A stretch of DNA of 64,000 bases from Chitinophaga filiformis (GTDB lineage: Bacteria; Bacteroidota; Bacteroidia; Chitinophagales; Chitinophagaceae): assembly GCF_900102545.1 (NCBI RefSeq), contig NZ_FNBN01000003.1, positions 487,461 through 551,460 of the forward strand, written 5' to 3'. Both the position numbers and the translations under genes were made by a program. The notes under the pieces are model-generated. The model saw nothing but the letters and a program-made list of their open reading frames with translations. It was not told the DNA's origin and made no database searches. This document shows, in pieces, positions 16,892 through 26,581 of the stretch. Position 1 is the stretch's first letter, and each line of letters opens with the position of its first letter.

Positions 16892-17833
16892 TCAGATCCT
16901 TCTTAGTTTCAGCGACTGTACAAAGTGATGGCTGCCCTTTTCCAGTATCAGGCTGGCCCTGAAGCGGGTAGGCATAATGTTCAGTTCCAGGTTTGGTTTG
17001 TTGATCTCATTCCAGATGTTGGTTGCAAATTCTTCTGATTCCGCATCGGATAAATGTGCATACCTGTGGAAATAGGAGTCAGGGTTCTGGAAAGCTGTTT
17101 GTCGCAGGGACTTGAACCTGGCGATATACCATTGTTGCAGGTCTTCCAGTTCCGCATCCACATAGATGGAAAAGTCAAAGAAATCAGAAACGAAGATAGT
17201 AGGTTCACGCTGCTGTTGCCTTGGTCTTACCTGCAATACATTGATGCCTTCAACGATCACAATATCAGGAGATTCTATCCATTGTAGCTGGTTTGGCAGG
17301 ATGTCGTATTCCAGGTGACTGTACACAGGGGCAGCTACCCTTTCCCTGGCAGACTTAACATTGGCGAGGAACTGTATCAGTCCGCGGATATCGTAGCTCT
17401 CGGGAAAGCCTTTGCGGTTCATAATACCCCGCTGTTCCAGTACCCGGTTGGGGTAAAGGAATCCATCCGTGGTGACGAGGTCTACTTTGGGATGGTTAGG
17501 CCAGGCTGACAGCAAACGTTGCAGCACGCGGGCTGTTGTGCTTTTGCCCACAGCCACGCTACCGGCAATACCGATTATAAAAGGCACCTTCAGGAACTGA
17601 CTGCCCAGAAAGCTGTTGGTGGCAGCATGGAGTCGCTGCGCACTGCTCACATACAGGTTCAGCAAACGGGAAAGCGGTACATAAATCTGGGTGATCTCGT
17701 CCATCGTCAGCGGCTCGTTCAGCCCCTGCAGCGTATCGATGTCATTGAGTAAGTGTAACATGGGATCGTCACTCCTTTTCGCCCATTCTTCCCTGCTGAT
17801 TGTAATATAGGGAGCATAATTATTCCTCGTCAT
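16892..17833 (-). CDS. coaA: Type I pantothenate kinase CoaA
   Basis: A 313-residue P-loop kinase that phosphorylates pantothenate, the first step of coenzyme A synthesis. Walker A is [12 protein letters not shown] at 88-99. The following [11 protein letters not shown], the [11 protein letters not shown] motif and a late [19 protein letters not shown] are hallmarks of bacterial CoaA. The length matches the E. coli enzyme (316 residues). It precedes the Crp/Fnr gene in the same direction. Confidence 0.95.
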   Translation of the reverse strand: MTRNNYAPYITISREEWAKRSDDPMLHLLNDIDTLQGLNEPLTMDEITQIYVPLSRLLNLYVSSAQRLHAATNSFLGSQFLKVPFIIGIAGSVAVGKSTTARVLQRLLSAWPNHPKVDLVTTDGFLYPNRVLEQRGIMNRKGFPESYDIRGLIQFLANVKSARERVAAPVYSHLEYDILPNQLQWIESPDIVIVEGINVLQVRPRQQQREPTIFVSDFFDFSIYVDAELEDLQQWYIARFKSLRQTAFQNPDSYFHRYAHLSDAESEEFATNIWNEINKPNLELNIMPTRFRASLILEKGSHHFVQSLKLRRI

Positions 17834-17881
17834 GAAGATTTTGTTGCCAGTTTACGTGTTGTTACCTGTTTTTTCAGGCTG

Positions 17882-19240
17882 CTAAGCTATGTAAACCGTT
17901 TTAACATTCAAAAATTCATGTGTGCCTTCAAGAGAGAGCTCCCTGCCGTAACCGGACTGTTTTACCCCTCCGAAGGGCAGGCGGGCGTCTGAACGTACCA
18001 TGGCATTGATGAATACATTTCCGCTATCTACCTGCCGGGCCAGCCGTCTGGCTTTATCAAGGTCGGTGGTCCAGAGGGAGGAACCCAGCCCGAAAGGCGT
18101 CTGGTTGGCCAGCTGAATGGCATGGTCTTCATTGGCTGCTTTGATGATCACTGCCAGCGGACCGAAGGTCTCTTCTTCAAAAGCTGTCATGCCGGGTTGT
18201 ACGCCGGTGAGTAGGGTAGGAACGAAGTTAGCCTCCTGGTGCTGCCCGCCTATTGCTAAACTGGCGCCCTGGGCAACAGTTTGCTTTAGTTGATGCGCCA
18301 GCTCTGCTGCCAGATCAGGTCGCGCCATGGGACCCAGGTCCGTCTCCGGATCGAAAGGATCTCCCTGGCGCATATGTCCAAGAATACTGCTCACCTTGTC
18401 GGTAAAGTCGCCCACTACGGCTTCCTCCACGATCCAGCGTTTGGCTGCGATACACGACTGTCCGGCGTTTTGCATGCGGGCTTTCACGGCTATTTTAGCT
18501 GCTTCGTCCAGGTTGGCATCCTTCAGCACAATAAATGGATCACTGCCACCCAGTTCCAGTACTGACTTCTTTATGTATTTCCCTGCGAGTGCGCCAACAC
18601 TCATACCAGCGCCAGTGCTGCCCGTAAGGGTAACTCCCTGTACCCGTGGATCAGCTATCACAGGTTCAATGTTCTTTGAATTGACCAGCAATGCCTGGAA
18701 AGCACCTTCCGGGAACCCTGCTTCCAGGAACAGGTCTTCCATGGCCAGGGCACAGCCGCTTACATTACTGGCATGTTTCAGCAGGGCAGTATTGCCGGCC
18801 AGCAGGTTAGGAATCGCGAAACGGAACACCTGCCAGTAGGGGAAGTTCCAGGGCATAATAGCCAGTATGATGCCTTTAGGCTCATATGATACATAGCTTT
18901 GCTGCGCATCAGAGGTGATGAGCTTGGGTTGCAGCATTTCAGCAATATGTTCTACATAATATTCAGCGGAGGTCGCGCACTTCAATACCTCGGCTTTTGC
19001 CTCCTTAAGGGTTTTCCCCATTTCCCGGGTAATGATAGCCGCATGCTCTTCTACATTCGTCTTCAGTAAACCCGCCAGCTTCAGCATCCAGTCGCAGCGT
19101 TCCTGCAGGCTGGTATGCGATAAATGACGGTATGCCTGGTAGCCCCATGCGAGCCGTTGTTCAATGTCAGCCTCTGAATGTGCGGCATATTCAGCTATTG
19201 TTTCCTGATTGTATGGATTGATACTTCTGAAGGTGCTCAT
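17882..19240 (-). CDS. gabD: NAD(P)-dependent succinate-semialdehyde dehydrogenase family protein
   Basis: A 452-residue aldehyde dehydrogenase that would oxidise succinate semialdehyde to succinate. Motifs are MPWNFPYWQVFRF near 129, the Rossmann GSTGAG at 207-212, catalytic Glu229 in LELGGSDPF and catalytic Cys263 in NAGQSCIA. The short N-terminus (INPYNQETIAEY) is typical of the YneI/Sad-like group. Exact substrate cannot be fixed from sequence. It stands alone between coaA and an AraC regulator. Confidence 0.85.
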   Translation of the reverse strand: MSTFRSINPYNQETIAEYAAHSEADIEQRLAWGYQAYRHLSHTSLQERCDWMLKLAGLLKTNVEEHAAIITREMGKTLKEAKAEVLKCATSAEYYVEHIAEMLQPKLITSDAQQSYVSYEPKGIILAIMPWNFPYWQVFRFAIPNLLAGNTALLKHASNVSGCALAMEDLFLEAGFPEGAFQALLVNSKNIEPVIADPRVQGVTLTGSTGAGMSVGALAGKYIKKSVLELGGSDPFIVLKDANLDEAAKIAVKARMQNAGQSCIAAKRWIVEEAVVGDFTDKVSSILGHMRQGDPFDPETDLGPMARPDLAAELAHQLKQTVAQGASLAIGGQHQEANFVPTLLTGVQPGMTAFEEETFGPLAVIIKAANEDHAIQLANQTPFGLGSSLWTTDLDKARRLARQVDSGNVFINAMVRSDARLPFGGVKQSGYGRELSLEGTHEFLNVKTVYIA

Positions 19241-19343
19241 ATAAAACAGTTTACACTATTGCAAACAACTTACATGACTGCCTGCAACAGTGTAAATGTA
19301 ACGTTTATAAAGCATCTCCGGTGGAATGGATGATGTGTGGAAA

Positions 19344-20351
19344 TTATTCGGTATAACGGAACAGTAAAGGACTGCAATTGAAGTAGTTTGTGAAAGCGAT
19401 AGCAAGCGTTTTGAAGGAGGTGTATCCGGTTAATAGTGCAATGCTGTTTAATGGCATATCCTGATTAACCAGCATTTTGGCGGCGCTTTCCATACGGTAA
19501 AGATGTATGAAATGATTGACGGAAATGCTGTTCAGCTGGTGGAATCCTTTCGCGAGAAAGTTCGCACCGATGCTGAACCGCTGACACAGGTACTTCAGTG
19601 TAAGTTGTCTGTGTATATTCCATTTGATATATTCTTTCACACGGTCCAGTACAATAACATCATGCGTTATCAGTTCCATCTTGTTGTTCCTTTGAGGCAG
19701 GAGCTGCGCTATAAAATGTTCAAGCATGAGCATACACTTTTTCTCCCGGTAAAAGACGGTCGCTGCCTCATTGAAACGGCAATGCCTGATATCCTGCACC
19801 AGCATCATGAAATAAGCATCCAGCATTACCTGGCGGGGAGCGTTGATCATGCCACCTTTGTTTTTCTCTGCTTCCAGTACTTTCCTTTTAATATCGTAAA
19901 ACAGCCGTTTGAATGAGGGTTGCTTTAACAGGCGGAATAAGGTGTCATTTTTGAAGCTGGTGTGAAAAAAGCAATGTTTGCCTTGCGGAATAATGGCAAC
20001 ATTGATCGCTTCGAGGTAAAAGAGGTTCACTTCTTCTTTTCTCAGTTCCACGCTGTCTGTACCGTTTACAAACGCATCCACATCGTTGTTGTCGAGTGAA
20101 ATATGCAGGTGAAGGGACGGCTTCAGTGGAGTAGGTAATACCTCTGTTTCAAGGGCTTCGCATATTACCTGGTGTTCAAATACCTCAAATAAACCGGCCT
20201 CCATTTTTTGCAGGAAAACAGTCTTCCGGGCATCGCCGTGCAGTGTCATCGTGGAATGTTGGATGATGGCGCCGGCGAATCTCGGGGGTACATCTGAAAC
20301 AGAGAATATATCCTTAAAAAATTCAACTGCCGTTGCTGAAAACAAAAACAT
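19344..20351 (-). CDS. AraC family transcription regulator
   Basis: A 335-residue protein with a C-terminal AraC-type double helix-turn-helix: LTLKYLCQRFSIGANFLAKG, then MPLNSIALLTGYTSFKTLAIAF and the end NCSPLLFRYTE. The N-terminal 230 residues are a poorly conserved sensor region. It is divergent from the TonB-dependent receptor across 485 bp. It may control that receptor, but nothing beyond position supports this. Confidence 0.85.
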   Translation of the reverse strand: MFLFSATAVEFFKDIFSVSDVPPRFAGAIIQHSTMTLHGDARKTVFLQKMEAGLFEVFEHQVICEALETEVLPTPLKPSLHLHISLDNNDVDAFVNGTDSVELRKEEVNLFYLEAINVAIIPQGKHCFFHTSFKNDTLFRLLKQPSFKRLFYDIKRKVLEAEKNKGGMINAPRQVMLDAYFMMLVQDIRHCRFNEAATVFYREKKCMLMLEHFIAQLLPQRNNKMELITHDVIVLDRVKEYIKWNIHRQLTLKYLCQRFSIGANFLAKGFHQLNSISVNHFIHLYRMESAAKMLVNQDMPLNSIALLTGYTSFKTLAIAFTNYFNCSPLLFRYTE

Positions 20352-20836
20352 GTTGGGTTGGTTTTAGGGTGAATAACGTAGTCTGACATTCACCCCGCAT
20401 TATGCTGGCATGAATATCATCAGGATATTACATAACATGTATCAGCTGTAGTTAACAACCATCTTGTGGTGAAAAGGCGGCGGCAACCTTAACCGGATAA
20501 CAAGAGGGATATTGTTATTAAATAAGCATTCAAATGACAAACAATAGCATGCAGATTACATTCTCAGTAGCTATCTGAGAATAAAATTATCCTTTTGTTT
20601 ATTGTCAATAGTTAATAACTCGTTAACGATTGAATGATCTGCCTGAAATCTTCCTATCTGTTCCAGTTTTAAACAAGTATACATGGATGGATGTTAATAT
20701 CTGAGAGATAATTTATAATGAATAGATGAGATATAAATGTTGTTGCATTCACCAGATAATACTTGAGTACAATAACACTATTTTATCTATATGCTTGAAA
20801 TAGGTTATATTTAACAATAACCCAAACACAACACAA
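20352..20836. other. long AT-rich divergent intergenic region
   Basis: This 485-bp space separates the AraC regulator from the TonB-dependent receptor. I see no open reading frame, tRNA or conserved riboswitch box such as a cobalamin or thiamine element. It is AT-rich and probably holds the promoters of both genes. Confidence 0.5.
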
Positions 20837-23683
20837 ATGAAGTCAACCAGGAATCTAATTCGTATTGTATTCTTAATGCTATTTCTGTATGTACCATTAG
20901 TAACGGTATATGCCCAAAAGCAAAGAATAACCGGTAAAGTCACCGATGCCACTACAGGAGTACCACTTGAAGGGATCACCGTGCGGGTAAAACAGGGCAA
21001 CGCCGGTACCTTGACCGGCAAGGATGGTACCTTTTCCATTGAAGCAAAAACAGATGATGTGCTGGAACTGAGTGCAATTGGTTTCAGGCAATTATCTGTT
21101 CCTATAAACGGCCGTACACAGGTGGATATACAGCTCACTTCCACAGTATCAGAGCTGACACAGGTGGTACTGGTGGGTACCCGTTCCGGCGGACGGGCAA
21201 AGATCGAGACCCCTGTTCCGGTGGATGTCATTTCCCTTAGCCAGGCCGCCTATCCTACGGCCAAGATGGATCTGACGGCCCTGCTCAACGTGTCTGCGCC
21301 TTCCTTTAACTATAACAAGCAGAGTGGTAGTGATGGCGCTGACCAGATTGACCTGGCTACGCTTCGTGGCCTGGGACCAGATCAGACCCTCGTGCTGGTA
21401 AATGGTAAACGCCGCCACCAGACAGCTTTCGTGGCCGTATATGGTACCCGTGGCCGTGGTAACTCAGGTACAGACCTCAATGCTATTCCCGAAGCAGCTA
21501 TTGACCGTGTAGAAATACTCCGTGATGGCGCTTCTGCACAATATGGTTCTGATGCTATCGCAGGTGTGATCAATATCATTCTTAAGAAAGATGTGAATCA
21601 CCTGTATGTGAATGCCGGTTATGCCGGTTATTATGACCATAAATACAATACCTACTTCGGTAAGGAATTAAACCAATACAAGAATAACGGCGCCATCGAC
21701 GGTAACGCCGTTTCTGTCGGACTGAATTACGGCGTATCGCTGGGTAAGCATGGCGGCTTCCTGAACTTCTCTGGCAACTTCCTGAAGCAGGGCAAAACTT
21801 TCCGCCAGGTGCTGGATACCAATCTTGCTCATCCAGATGCCCTGCCGATTAACGTGGTAAGAAGATCCTATGGTGATGCTTCCAAAACTACCGGTGGCGG
21901 TATGCTGAACCTGGAACTGCCTTTTGCTGACGGACGCACTACTTTCTATGCCTTTGGTGGATATAACCATAAGTTTTCCGATGCCTATGCCTATACCAGG
22001 CATTTCAATGGGAATAACCCCAGTTCCAGCGGACATCCCGATCGTTTCCCTACAGACGCGAACGGGAACCTGATCTACTATTCTGATATCATGTACCCGG
22101 TTACCTCTCCCGGTGGTCTACCTAACGATACCGTGTTTGATCCGCATATTCAGAACAAGATCGATGACTGGTCTGCAGCTGCCGGTATCAAAGGTGAGTT
22201 TGGCAATGGCTGGACCTGGGATCTGAGCAATGCCCTGGGCCGTAACAATTTTCACTTCTATGGCGATAAAACTTTCAACGCCTCTATGGGCGCCAACACG
22301 CCTACCCATTTTGATGATGGAGGATTCTCTTTCCTGCAGAACACAGCCAATCTAACCGTTGGTAAGGATATCGCTGGTGTAGCCGCAGGCCTGCACTTAG
22401 CGCTGGGTGCTGAGTACAGGTATGAGAATTATAAGATCTATGCGGGAGAAGAAGCTTCCTACAGAAATTATGATCCTACTTTCTTTAAGGCCACAGGTGC
22501 ACAAGGTTTCCCCGGGTACCGTCCTTCCGATGAAGTGGATGCCAACCGTTCCAATGTGGCCGGTTTCGTGGACGCAGAACTGGATGTAACAAGCAAGTGG
22601 TTGATAGGCGCCGCAGTACGTGCTGAAAACTATAGTGATTTTGGTTTCACCAGCAATTATAAGTTTGCTACCCGCTATAAAGTAACACCTAATTTTAACA
22701 TCCGCGGTTCTGTCAGCACAGGTTTCCGCGCTCCTTCACTACAGCAGATCAACTTCAGTTCCCAGTATACCAACGTACAGGGAGGACTAATTACTGAAGT
22801 GAAAATTGCTCCCAATACGAACAGTATTACAAGAGCTGCAGGCATCCCTGATCTGAAGCAGGAGAAGTCAGTGAACGCGAGCCTGGGCTTCACCTGGAAA
22901 CCGCTGAGCGCACTGTCGGTAACTGTAGATGGTTATCTCGTAAAAGTAAAAGACAGGATCGTATTGTCCGGCCAGTTCAGCGCCAGCGATACCACACTGT
23001 CTGAAGAACTGTACAACACTTTAAACTCATTGCATATAGACAACGCACAGTTCTTCGCCAACGCGGTAAATACAACCAATACCGGTATCGACGTAGTGAT
23101 CGACTATAACAAACGTTGGGCGAACCAGCGTTTCAGGGCATTACTGGCAGCTAACTTCCAGCACATGAAGATCGACAAGATCAATGTACCGGAAAGACTG
23201 AATGACTCTTACCTGCACAGAAAATCTTTCTTCAGCGACCGCGAAGAACGCTTTGTACTGGCTTCTGCACCTCCGGTGAAGATTGGCCTGAACCTGGACT
23301 ACGGTATCAACAAATTTGGTGTAAGCGCTCACGTGACTTACTTCGGTAAAGTGGAACTGTATGGTTATGGTTGGAGCGGAGACCTGGCTGGTACAGGTAT
23401 TAATCCGGTAGTAGGTCTGGATAGCGATCCTGACAAACTGGTACCTGAGCTATTCAAATATAAAGGCAAGGCCGTAACAGACCTGGCTGTAAATTATAAA
23501 ATCACCAAACAACTTAACTGGTTCGTAGGTGCTGATAATATCTTCAATGTACACCCTTCATTGGGCGTTGTGAACGGAGCCAGGTTATCAGCTTATGACA
23601 GCGAGAGCGGTGGCGCATGGGATGCAGTGCAGATGGGTTTCAATGGTATCCGTCTCTTTACACGTTTTGTGCTGACATTATAA
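20837..23683 (+). CDS. TonB-dependent outer-membrane receptor
   Basis: A 948-residue receptor for energised uptake across the outer membrane. It has a signal peptide (about 1-26, ending TVYAQ), a carboxypeptidase-like beta domain (about 30-105: ITGKVTDATTGVPLEGITVRV), a TonB plug (about 115-245, with DQTLVLVNGKRRH and SAQYGSDAIAGVINIIL) and a 22-strand barrel ending in FTRFVLTL. There is no SusD-like partner or SusC signature, so the substrate may be a siderophore, vitamin or metal complex rather than a glycan. A terminator follows. Confidence 0.93.
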   Translation: MKSTRNLIRIVFLMLFLYVPLVTVYAQKQRITGKVTDATTGVPLEGITVRVKQGNAGTLTGKDGTFSIEAKTDDVLELSAIGFRQLSVPINGRTQVDIQLTSTVSELTQVVLVGTRSGGRAKIETPVPVDVISLSQAAYPTAKMDLTALLNVSAPSFNYNKQSGSDGADQIDLATLRGLGPDQTLVLVNGKRRHQTAFVAVYGTRGRGNSGTDLNAIPEAAIDRVEILRDGASAQYGSDAIAGVINIILKKDVNHLYVNAGYAGYYDHKYNTYFGKELNQYKNNGAIDGNAVSVGLNYGVSLGKHGGFLNFSGNFLKQGKTFRQVLDTNLAHPDALPINVVRRSYGDASKTTGGGMLNLELPFADGRTTFYAFGGYNHKFSDAYAYTRHFNGNNPSSSGHPDRFPTDANGNLIYYSDIMYPVTSPGGLPNDTVFDPHIQNKIDDWSAAAGIKGEFGNGWTWDLSNALGRNNFHFYGDKTFNASMGANTPTHFDDGGFSFLQNTANLTVGKDIAGVAAGLHLALGAEYRYENYKIYAGEEASYRNYDPTFFKATGAQGFPGYRPSDEVDANRSNVAGFVDAELDVTSKWLIGAAVRAENYSDFGFTSNYKFATRYKVTPNFNIRGSVSTGFRAPSLQQINFSSQYTNVQGGLITEVKIAPNTNSITRAAGIPDLKQEKSVNASLGFTWKPLSALSVTVDGYLVKVKDRIVLSGQFSASDTTLSEELYNTLNSLHIDNAQFFANAVNTTNTGIDVVIDYNKRWANQRFRALLAANFQHMKIDKINVPERLNDSYLHRKSFFSDREERFVLASAPPVKIGLNLDYGINKFGVSAHVTYFGKVELYGYGWSGDLAGTGINPVVGLDSDPDKLVPELFKYKGKAVTDLAVNYKITKQLNWFVGADNIFNVHPSLGVVNGARLSAYDSESGGAWDAVQMGFNGIRLFTRFVLTL

Positions 23684-23697
23684 TGGATGATGTAAGT

Positions 23698-23740
23698 ATA
23701 AATAAAAAGGTCTCGTATTAAACGAGACCTTTTTATTTAT
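23698..23740. terminator. bidirectional terminator between TonB receptor and pyk
   Basis: A perfect 19-bp stem (23698-23716 with 23722-23740) around an ATTAA loop, with A-rich and T-rich flanks, serves both convergent genes. Confidence 0.9.
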
Positions 23741-23762
23741 ATAATGTTGTTCCACTCTTTGC

Positions 23763-25253
23763 TTATTCAGCAACTGTGGAGATCTTGATCGTGTTGGTAG
23801 GCAGGTGTTCTGCTACTGGCGTGCTGCCGGTGTTTACTACAATGTCGGCTGGTTTCACGAAACCTCTTTCTTTCAGGATATTGATCTGGTCAGAGATGAT
23901 TCCATCCAGGCTTTCTTCACCATCATAGAAGAAGGCGCGTACACCCCAGCTCAGGCTCAGCTGATTCACCAGTGTTTTTTCCTTGGTGAAGATGAACAGC
24001 GGAGAACGTGGACGGTAGCTGCTCAGCATGAAGCCGGTGTAACCGCTCTGGGTCATACCGATCAGCGCATCAGCATCCAGGTCTTCTGCCATCTTACAGG
24101 CGTTGTAACACAGGGCATCGCTCAGGAAGGTAGGAGAGTGACGGTGAGGGATCAGGTTACGGTTGTAGATGATGTCTTCTTTCTCTACTTCACCGATGAT
24201 CTTTCTCATGGTCTGGATCACCAGCTCAGGGAACTGACCTGTTGCGGTCTCACCACTCAGCATTACGGCATCAGCACCTTCCAGTACCGCGTTCGCTACG
24301 TCAGTGATTTCACTACGGTTAGGACGGGTACGGTCTATCATGCTTTCCATCATCTGCGTAGCCACGATTACAGGCTTAGCACGGTGGATACATTTACGGA
24401 TGATATCTTTCTGGATCATTGGGATCTGCTCAACAGGCAGTTCCACACCCAGGTCACCACGGGCGATCATTACGCCATCGCTTTCCCAGATGATTTCCTT
24501 CAGGTTCGCAATTGCTTCAGGTTTCTCGATCTTGGAGATCACCTTCATTTTGGAATTGCGTTCTTTCAGGCGTTTGCGGATCAGCTGGAGGTCATCTACG
24601 TGTCTAACAAAGGACAGGGCAACCCAGTCACATTCGTGATCGATGATGAATTCCAGATCCACGATATCTTTTTCGGTCAGTGCCGGCAGGGAAACTTTGG
24701 TATCTGGCAGGTTGAAGCCTTTTTTGGAAGACAGTACACCTGGCAGGGTTACTTCAGCTTTGATCTCGCCTTCGGCAGTGATCTCTCTAACTACGGTTTC
24801 AATTTTACCGTCATCCAGGAGGATTTTCTGACCTGGTTTAACGTCTTTGTGCAGGTCTGCGTAGGAAACGTAGATCTTAACGGCATTACCCACTACTTTC
24901 TCATTCACGAAGGTCAGGATCTGACCAGCCACCAGTGGCAATGCATTGTTCTCGATCTCACCAACACGCAGTTTAGGGCCTTGCAGGTCAGCCAGGATGG
25001 CTACATTGTAAGGCTCGGTTTTGTTGATCTGACGGATATACTGGATAATACGCAGTTTATCCTCGTGCGAGCCATGTGAGAAGTTCAGACGGAACACGTT
25101 AACGCCGGCTCTTACTAATGCAAGTAAGCCTTCATAGGTATCGCAGGCTGGGCCGACAGTTGCTACGATTTTGGTTTTGTGCTGGGAATGTGCACGGGAA
25201 GCTTCATGATCCATCTGTTTGTGTACGTATTTTGATAAATCTTTTGTACTCAT
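23763..25253 (-). CDS. pyk: Pyruvate kinase
   Basis: A 496-residue pyruvate kinase that makes ATP and pyruvate from phosphoenolpyruvate. Motifs include KIVATVGPACDTYEGL near residue 28, FRLNFSHGSHEDK, the active-site ISKIEKPEAI with DGVMIARGDLGVEL, and DAVMLSGETATG. The C-terminal regulatory domain is present. It is 11 bp downstream of pfkA, so the two irreversible glycolytic steps are co-transcribed. Confidence 0.97.
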   Translation of the reverse strand: MSTKDLSKYVHKQMDHEASRAHSQHKTKIVATVGPACDTYEGLLALVRAGVNVFRLNFSHGSHEDKLRIIQYIRQINKTEPYNVAILADLQGPKLRVGEIENNALPLVAGQILTFVNEKVVGNAVKIYVSYADLHKDVKPGQKILLDDGKIETVVREITAEGEIKAEVTLPGVLSSKKGFNLPDTKVSLPALTEKDIVDLEFIIDHECDWVALSFVRHVDDLQLIRKRLKERNSKMKVISKIEKPEAIANLKEIIWESDGVMIARGDLGVELPVEQIPMIQKDIIRKCIHRAKPVIVATQMMESMIDRTRPNRSEITDVANAVLEGADAVMLSGETATGQFPELVIQTMRKIIGEVEKEDIIYNRNLIPHRHSPTFLSDALCYNACKMAEDLDADALIGMTQSGYTGFMLSSYRPRSPLFIFTKEKTLVNQLSLSWGVRAFFYDGEESLDGIISDQINILKERGFVKPADIVVNTGSTPVAEHLPTNTIKISTVAE

Positions 25254-25264
25254 AGCTCTATTTT

Positions 25265-26245
25265 TTAACTCGCAAGTATTTTAACCATCTTTAACCATTC
25301 CGGATCAAGGTGCTCTTTGGCTTTGATAGCCTGTTCCAGAGGGGTATATTGGATTTTGTTGTTTACAATGCCTACCATTACATTAGAAGTACCGTTTAAC
25401 AGTGCTTCTACTGCTGCATAACCCATACGGCTGGCCAGGATACGGTCCTGACAGGAGGGAGAGCCACCACGCTGTATGTGCCCGAGGATACATACACGTG
25501 TATCCAGCTGCGGACAACTGGCTTTTACCTGACGGGCTACTTCTTCAGCACCGCCGGCGATGGAACCTTCAGCAACTACTATGATATTCACCAGCTTCCT
25601 GCGGCGCTCGTTCGTCTGCAGGTCTTCAATGATATCCTGTACATCGATCAGGTGTTCCGGGGTCATGATGTGCTCAGCACCAGTGGAAATACCACTGTGC
25701 AGGGCAATATAACCTGCATCACGTCCCATTACTTCTATAACAAATAAACGGTCGTGCGCATCAGCTGTATCGCGGATCTTGTCAATTGCATCCACAGCTG
25801 TGTTCACTGCCGTATCAAAACCGATAGTAAAATCAGTACCTGCAATATCCTTGTCGATAGTGCCAGGTAAACCGATACATGGAATGTCAAACTCCTGGCT
25901 CATCTTATATGCTCCGTTGAATGAACCGTCGCCTCCGATAACTACGATACCATCAATATTGTGTTTCTTGAGATTTTCGTAGGCTTTCTGTCTGCCTTCT
26001 GCTTCATAAAACTCTTTACAACGTGCGGTCTTTAGAATAGTACCCCCCCGCTGAATGATGTTAGCCACAGATTTGGACTCCAAGGGAAATATTTCATTCT
26101 TCAGCATTCCCCTGTAGCCATACATAACACCATACACATTTAACTGATGGTAAATTCCGGTCCTTACAACTGCACGAACGGCGGCATTCATGCCAGGCGC
26201 GTCTCCGCCTGATGTAAGAACTGCGATGTTAGAAACTTTTTTCAT
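25265..26245 (-). CDS. pfkA: ATP-dependent 6-phosphofructokinase
   Basis: A 326-residue phosphofructokinase. Motifs are TSGGDAPGMNAAVRAVVR at the N-terminus, GGDGSFNGA, GLPGTIDKDIAGTDFTIGFD and the EVMGRDAGYIAL substrate loop. Gly in GGDGS and Gly in PGTID indicate ATP rather than pyrophosphate as donor. The usual GTIDND reads GTIDKD, a neutral variation next to the conserved catalytic Asp. It precedes pyk in one operon. A run of seven C (26043-26049 on +) lies inside the gene, but the frame is intact. Confidence 0.96.
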   Translation of the reverse strand: MKKVSNIAVLTSGGDAPGMNAAVRAVVRTGIYHQLNVYGVMYGYRGMLKNEIFPLESKSVANIIQRGGTILKTARCKEFYEAEGRQKAYENLKKHNIDGIVVIGGDGSFNGAYKMSQEFDIPCIGLPGTIDKDIAGTDFTIGFDTAVNTAVDAIDKIRDTADAHDRLFVIEVMGRDAGYIALHSGISTGAEHIMTPEHLIDVQDIIEDLQTNERRRKLVNIIVVAEGSIAGGAEEVARQVKASCPQLDTRVCILGHIQRGGSPSCQDRILASRMGYAAVEALLNGTSNVMVGIVNNKIQYTPLEQAIKAKEHLDPEWLKMVKILAS

Positions 26246-26443
26246 AGTTATGTTTATTTCCCTCTCTTCGTTTTTATGGTGGATTTCAGGGAATCCTGTG
26301 TCTTCTCATCAGCTTCCATATCTCCTGTATACCCCTAACGTGTGATATTGCATCCCCTGTTTTCCAACCCCCTGCTTTTACCTTTTTTCCTGTAAATCAC
26401 GCTGCTTATGCATAAATTGCCAGGAAAATATCTAAGTGGCGCA

Positions 26444-26451
26444 CAAAAATA
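26444..26451 (-). promoter_or_regulatory. possible -7 element of pfkA-pyk
   Basis: On the minus strand these bases read TATTTTTG, matching TAnnTTTG, about 200 bp before the pfkA start. No -33 TTTG is seen. The remaining divergent space to 26581 is very AT-rich with no gene. Confidence 0.35.
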
Positions 26452-26581
26452 ACATTTTGCGTATTCTTTCTAATAGTATTCTGATGAATTACACGAAATT
26501 TTCATTTTTAATTAACCAATCAGATAAAATTTTTAAAAAATATACATAGATATAATTTAAATGTAAACCCAAATAGTTCAA

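Noticed and set aside
20352-20836. Riboswitch before the TonB-dependent receptor
   Set aside because: I see no cobalamin or thiamine box and no strong paired structure; the region is just AT-rich.
23805-25079. 424-codon open frame opposite pyk
   Set aside because: It is a shadow of the strongly conserved pyruvate kinase on the minus strand; composition is the mirror of that gene.
26043-26049. C7 run in pfkA as a frameshift site
   Set aside because: The frame continues through the run with all motifs intact.
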